Assembly: GCA_012519875.1 (NCBI GenBank)
Contig: JAAYPL010000092.1
Coordinates: 1 to 9,685 of the forward strand
Length of the DNA: 9,685 nt
Reading direction: 5' to 3'
Source of the DNA: Clostridiaceae bacterium
GTDB taxonomy: Bacteria; Bacillota; Clostridia; Saccharofermentanales; UBA5734
The notes beneath the pieces are model-generated. The model was not told the DNA's origin and made no database searches. It saw only the letters and a program-made list of their open reading frames with translations. Each line of letters begins with the position of its first letter. Within the stretch, counting starts at the first letter, position 1. This document shows positions 7,064 through 9,685 of the stretch, piece after piece. Both the position numbers and the translations under genes were made by a program.

Positions 7064-8122
7064 ATTTCAGCCGAGAGAACCAAGGCGTTGCTGCACAATA
7101 TTGAACGGATCGGCTGTCGGAACAGTATAATAACCCAGGAAACACCGGAAAGGATGGCGGCGCTTCTTCCGGAATACTTTGACGCGGTATTGGTTGATGC
7201 GCCCTGCTCGGGTTCCGGGATGTTTCGTCGTGATCCGGAAGCCAGGGAAAGCTGGCTTCAATTTGATCGGTTGCATTATGCCGGATTGCAACGTGGCATT
7301 TTACGTTCCGCGTGGGCCATGCTGCGGCCGGGGGGACGTTTGGTCTACTCGACTTGTACCTTTTCACTGGCCGAAAATGAGGAAGTGATAGCCTGGATGC
7401 TGGAAACTTATCCGGATTGCCGGATTCAACCTATTTCCAAACCGGAAGGAGTCGACGATGGACTGCCTCTTACAACAGAGATGAGCGGAACGGCGCGGAT
7501 TTGGCCCCATCGGACGATGGGCGACGGCCATTTTTGCGCTTTGCTTGTCAAGGCTGAACGGGACGACCGGGCTGAGGTAAAATCAGTTGATCCCGAAGTA
7601 TGGGAAAAATCAAACGTTGATGAGTCATGGGAAACAAAGGCTGCCCGGGAAGCTTTTGATCTTTTTATTGCTGAGACATTGGCTGTTGATCGGCTTTCTT
7701 TGTTTGTTGCGGCGATGAACCGGGGAACCTTGCGCTATGACCGTGGCCGATTACATCTCTTGACAGCGGGCATTCAAGTACCGGTCGGTCTTCGCAAAGT
7801 CAAAACCGGTCTTTTTCTGGGTCAGACACGCAGATTAAGGGGTCAACGGGTTGTTTTCGAGCCTTCGCACGCGTTTTTAATGAGTCTGACTGCATCCGAT
7901 TTTTCCCGAACAGCGTCCGGATCGTCGGATTCTGACTTGATTCGCCGCTATCTGAGAGGCGAGACCACCATCAATCCCGGGCTGACGATGTCGGAATCCG
8001 GTTATTACGGCGCTGTGCTGCTCAAGTACGGAGAACATCTCTGGCCATTGGGATGGATGAAGACCATGCCGGGCAACCAGATGAAAAACTTATATCCACA
8101 AGCCTGGCTCCGGCTAATATAG
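7064..8122 (+). CDS. 3' part of the interrupted rsmF: catalytic core and C-terminal RsmF domain
   Basis: The same frame continues directly after the stop with ISAERTKALLHNIERIG and stays open to TAG at 8120-8122. Re-initiation would need the TTG at 7088 (poor ribosome site, AAGG only 2 bases before it) or the ATG at 7154 (no proper spacing), so independent expression is doubtful. Both catalytic cysteines lie in this part, but it lacks SAM motif I. Confidence 0.45.
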   Translation: MSAERTKALLHNIERIGCRNSIITQETPERMAALLPEYFDAVLVDAPCSGSGMFRRDPEARESWLQFDRLHYAGLQRGILRSAWAMLRPGGRLVYSTCTFSLAENEEVIAWMLETYPDCRIQPISKPEGVDDGLPLTTEMSGTARIWPHRTMGDGHFCALLVKAERDDRAEVKSVDPEVWEKSNVDESWETKAAREAFDLFIAETLAVDRLSLFVAAMNRGTLRYDRGRLHLLTAGIQVPVGLRKVKTGLFLGQTRRLRGQRVVFEPSHAFLMSLTASDFSRTASGSSDSDLIRRYLRGETTINPGLTMSESGYYGAVLLKYGEHLWPLGWMKTMPGNQMKNLYPQAWLRLI

Positions 8123-8125
8123 GAC

Positions 8126-8132
8126 GAGGTGA
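8126..8132 (+). promoter_or_regulatory. ribosome binding site fixing the rdgB start
   Basis: GAGGTGA lies 7 bases before the ATG at 8140. It rules out the longer open frame from 8053, whose extra 29 codons run inside rsmF in another frame and have no family resemblance. The in-frame TTG at 8134 is too close to the site. Confidence 0.7.
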
Positions 8133-8139
8133 TTTGTCG

Positions 8140-8745
8140 ATGGAGGTTATTTTAGCAACCGCCAATGAAGATAAAGTCAAGGAAATACGGGAAATCCTGC
8201 CGGACAGCAACATCCGTTTTCTGACATTGACCGAAAGCGGTTTTGTTGGTCAAATTGTTGAAACCGGTCGGTCTTTTACGGACAATGCGTTGATTAAAGC
8301 CAGAACGGTTCACCGCCAAATCGGCGGCTATGTTTTGGCTGACGATTCCGGCCTGTCCATTGATGTCTTGGATGGAGCTCCCGGGGTCCATTCCGCCCGA
8401 TTTGCCGGTGAAAATGCCGGCTATCCGGAAAAATTTGCCAAATTATACGGCCTGCTGGCACCTTGGCCGCCCGAAGATTGGCTGGCCAGCTTTATTTGCG
8501 TGATGGCGCTGGTTCGTCCGGATGGCCGAGAGAGTATTGTTCGTGGTGAATGCCGAGGCCGGATTACGCCGATTATGAAGGGCAGCAATGGATTCGGGTA
8601 TGATCCGATTTTTTTATTACCGGATCGCGGCTTGACCATGGCACAAATTCCTCCTGAAGAGAAGCACCGAATCAGCCATCGCGGGCGTGCTTTACGGCAA
8701 ATCGCCGAATTATTGAGCGTTGAAAGCAGCAAGGAAAAAGGCTGA
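8140..8745 (+). CDS. rdgB: XTP/dITP diphosphatase (non-canonical purine NTP pyrophosphatase, RdgB/HAM1 family)
   Basis: This 201-residue cytosolic enzyme hydrolyses XTP, dITP and ITP to the monophosphate and pyrophosphate, keeping deaminated purines out of DNA and RNA. It starts with MEVILATANEDKVKEIREIL, the family's nucleotide-binding opening (T.N..K..E). Then come SFTDNALIKA, the metal-site motif LADDSGLSIDVLDGAPGVHSARFAGE, and the base-recognition segment GSNGFGYDPIFLLP, closing with EEKHRISHRGRAL. All key positions look intact and the length is typical. It lies 17 bases downstream of the rsmF stop as the last gene of the argS operon. Loss of rsmF translation could reduce its expression by polarity, though it has its own good ribosome site. 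Confidence 0.96.
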   Translation: MEVILATANEDKVKEIREILPDSNIRFLTLTESGFVGQIVETGRSFTDNALIKARTVHRQIGGYVLADDSGLSIDVLDGAPGVHSARFAGENAGYPEKFAKLYGLLAPWPPEDWLASFICVMALVRPDGRESIVRGECRGRITPIMKGSNGFGYDPIFLLPDRGLTMAQIPPEEKHRISHRGRALRQIAELLSVESSKEKG

Positions 8746-8750
8746 TATAA

Positions 8751-8770
8751 CAAGCCGATATTACGGCTTG
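8751..8770 (+). terminator. short hairpin after rdgB, possible weak terminator
   Basis: A 7-bp perfect inverted repeat, CAAGCCG and CGGCTTG, flanks a 6-base loop five bases after the rdgB stop. No T-run follows on the plus strand, so it is not a classical intrinsic terminator. Its right arm overlaps the proposed -35 of the next promoter. Confidence 0.3.
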
Positions 8771-8797
8771 ACCATGGCTTATCGAACATGTTATATT
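8768..8797 (+). promoter_or_regulatory. sigma-A-type promoter with extended -10 for the pheB-hom pair
   Basis: TTGACC (8768-8773, five of six) is followed after 18 bases by TATATT (8792-8797, five of six), with TG at 8789-8790 one base upstream of the -10, forming an extended -10. Transcription would start near 8804, about 40 bases before the ACT gene. This suggests the amino-acid pair is transcribed separately from the argS operon. Confidence 0.55.
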
Positions 8798-8845
8798 ATC
8801 CCGTGCGGACGAATGTATTCTGGTCAAGGACAATAGGAAGGGAGC

Positions 8846-9289
8846 ATGATAGTGGATAGTGAGTTTTTTCTGGTTAAATCAGACGTGTTGCCCGAGGTTT
8901 TTGTCAAGGTTATGGCGGTCAAACGTCTGCTCAACGCCGGCAAGGCCGAATCGGTCAATGAGGCCGTACAGCGGATTGGTCTGAGCCGAAGTGCTTATTA
9001 CAAATATAAAGACGCGGTTTTGCCCTTTTACGAGTCTTCTCGCGGGCGGCCGGTCACGCTGATTTTTGCCGTGGAAAATTTCCCCGGCATCTTGTCGGGA
9101 ATCATCAATTGCATGGCCAAGGCCAAAGCCAATATTCTGACCATCAATCAAAATATTCCGATCAATGGCTTGGCGGACGTGTCTATCTCAATTGAAACCG
9201 ATCGGATGACGGTGGAGCTGGAGCATCTCTTGGATGATCTGAGCCGAATATCGGGCGTTCGATCGTATCGAATAGTAGCCAGGGATTAA
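8846..9289 (+). CDS. pheB: ACT-domain protein of the UPF0735/PheB family
   Basis: The 147-residue protein matches, from memory, Bacillus PheB across its length. It opens with FFLVKSDVLPEVFVKVMAVKRLL. A short helix-turn-helix-like segment follows (about 36-60, ESVNEAVQRIGLSRSAYYKYKDAV). A C-terminal ACT domain occupies about 69-145 (VTLIFAVENFPGILSGIINCMAKAKANILTINQ), the fold that binds amino acids to control metabolic enzymes. In Bacillus the gene sits next to pheA; here it sits 10 bases before homoserine dehydrogenase, so threonine or another aspartate-family amino acid is a reasonable ligand, but this is inference. It has no catalytic domain of its own. The purine-rich site AGGAAGGGAG (8835-8844) can serve either ATG 8846 or GTG 8852, the third codon. 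The ATG is kept, although GTG is equally well spaced from GGGAG. Confidence 0.88.
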   Translation: MIVDSEFFLVKSDVLPEVFVKVMAVKRLLNAGKAESVNEAVQRIGLSRSAYYKYKDAVLPFYESSRGRPVTLIFAVENFPGILSGIINCMAKAKANILTINQNIPINGLADVSISIETDRMTVELEHLLDDLSRISGVRSYRIVARD

Positions 9290-9299
9290 CGGAGGAGTT

Positions 9300-9685
9300 A
9301 TGATCGAAATTGCTATTTTGGGATATGGTGTAGTTGGGTCGGGTGTGGCTGCGATCTGCCGGATGAATCAGTCGGTTATTCAAAATCGCATCGGCCGGCA
9401 CATTAATGTGAAGAGAATTCTCGATATTCGGGATTTCCCGGACGACCCGTTTGCCGATCGCATGACAAAGGATGCCGATCTGATTTTTACCGATCCGGCC
9501 ATTCAGGTGGTTGTTGAGACAATCGGAGGATCCGGAATTGCTTATGAGCTGACCCGCCGCGCTTTGCAAAGCGGCAAGCATGTGGTGACGTCAAACAAGG
9601 AATTGGTAGCCGCATTTGGCCCTGAGCTGATGCTCCTGGCCCAAGAAAACAATGTGAAGTATCTGTTTGAAGCCAGTGTCGGCGG
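9300..9685 (+). CDS. hom: homoserine dehydrogenase, 5' part (runs off window)
   Basis: The first 128 codons are present. Homoserine dehydrogenase reduces aspartate semialdehyde to homoserine with NAD(P)H, the branch point to threonine and methionine. The Rossmann motif is GYGVVG (residues 8-13) after a hydrophobic strand. The nucleotide domain continues to VVVETIGG (about 70-77). TSNKELVA (97-104) has the conserved lysine (Lys100) equivalent to the catalytic lysine of the family, and FEASVGG at the window edge starts the substrate-binding region. Whether the usual C-terminal ACT domain is present cannot be seen. GGAGG (9291-9295) precedes the ATG by 4 bases, and the ACT-protein gene ends 10 bases upstream, so the two are co-transcribed. 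Confidence 0.95.
   Translation, partial: MIEIAILGYGVVGSGVAAICRMNQSVIQNRIGRHINVKRILDIRDFPDDPFADRMTKDADLIFTDPAIQVVVETIGGSGIAYELTRRALQSGKHVVTSNKELVAAFGPELMLLAQENNVKYLFEASVG

Larger units (their letters stand above)
6638..8122 (+). pseudogene. rsmF: RsmF-type 16S rRNA (cytosine-C5) methyltransferase interrupted by one in-frame stop
   Basis: Read through, this is a 494-codon RsmB/NOP2-family methyltransferase that would place a methyl group from SAM on C5 of a 16S rRNA cytosine. The N-terminal domain includes PAAAGLRANTLKI. SAM motif I is DLCAAPGGKS (116-125). Motif IV is DAPCSGSG (Cys190, product release). Motif VI is YSTCTFS (Cys240, the expected nucleophile). The C-terminal PUA-like/RsmF domain (about 360-494) contains EPSHAFLMSL, RYLRGETT and PLGWMKTM. 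Codon 142 is TAA (7061-7063), where relatives have a conserved acidic residue of SAM motif II (pattern LL.aNEi...R...L..NieR.G). Reading frame and homology are the same on both sides, so one GAA-to-TAA change explains it. As written, only a 141-residue fragment is made, without either catalytic cysteine. The ATG overlaps the preceding stop (ATGA), so its translation is probably coupled. Confidence 0.85.

Noticed and set aside
8053..8139. N-terminal extension of rdgB by 29 codons
   Set aside because: It lies inside rsmF in another frame; the strong ribosome site and the family start both point to 8140.

Overview
The window looks like chromosomal DNA of an anaerobic Gram-positive-type bacterium (Bacillota, probably a Clostridia-like lineage). 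This is inferred from gene content: a UPF0735/PheB-type ACT protein directly upstream of homoserine dehydrogenase, an iron-sulfur-flavoprotein-like reductase, the long CofE-like protein seen in that phylum, strong GGAGG-type ribosome binding sites, and base composition near 50% GC. No mobile element, CRISPR array, tRNA or rRNA was seen, and no gap between genes exceeds 300 bases.

Layout. (1) Positions 1-745: a flavodoxin-fold reductase gene on the minus strand, cut by the window edge, diverges from a CofE-like ligase gene on the plus strand. Each has a plausible sigma-A-type promoter in the 221-base gap. (2) Positions 746-3106: the CofE-like gene runs tail-to-tail into a minus-strand NYN-LOTUS putative nuclease gene, with an 11-base overlap. 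A small zinc-ribbon membrane protein gene lies upstream of the nuclease on the same strand. (3) Positions 3211-8745: a tightly packed plus-strand operon of argS, an M3-family oligoendopeptidase homologue, an RsmF-type rRNA m5C methyltransferase and an XTP/dITP pyrophosphatase. Junctions are a 5-base gap, an ATGA overlap and a 17-base gap. (4) Positions 8768-9685: a separately promoted pair, the ACT-domain protein and hom (truncated at the edge), for threonine/methionine-branch amino-acid synthesis.

The operon is mostly translation and nucleotide housekeeping: charging tRNA-Arg, modifying rRNA, and clearing deaminated purine nucleotides. Two of its members are abnormal. The M3 peptidase keeps the zinc ligands but has HTAGH in place of HEAGH, and two further active-site motifs are altered, so it is probably a pseudopeptidase. 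The methyltransferase frame is interrupted by one in-frame TAA exactly where the family has a conserved acidic residue, while homology continues in the same frame on both sides. That is either a recent nonsense mutation or a sequence error.

No wholly new multigene system was recognised. The best leads are the inactive-looking M3 protein in the argS operon, the broken rsmF, the orphan CofE-like gene, and a 15-bp duplication that supplies the -35 box of the pheB-hom promoter.
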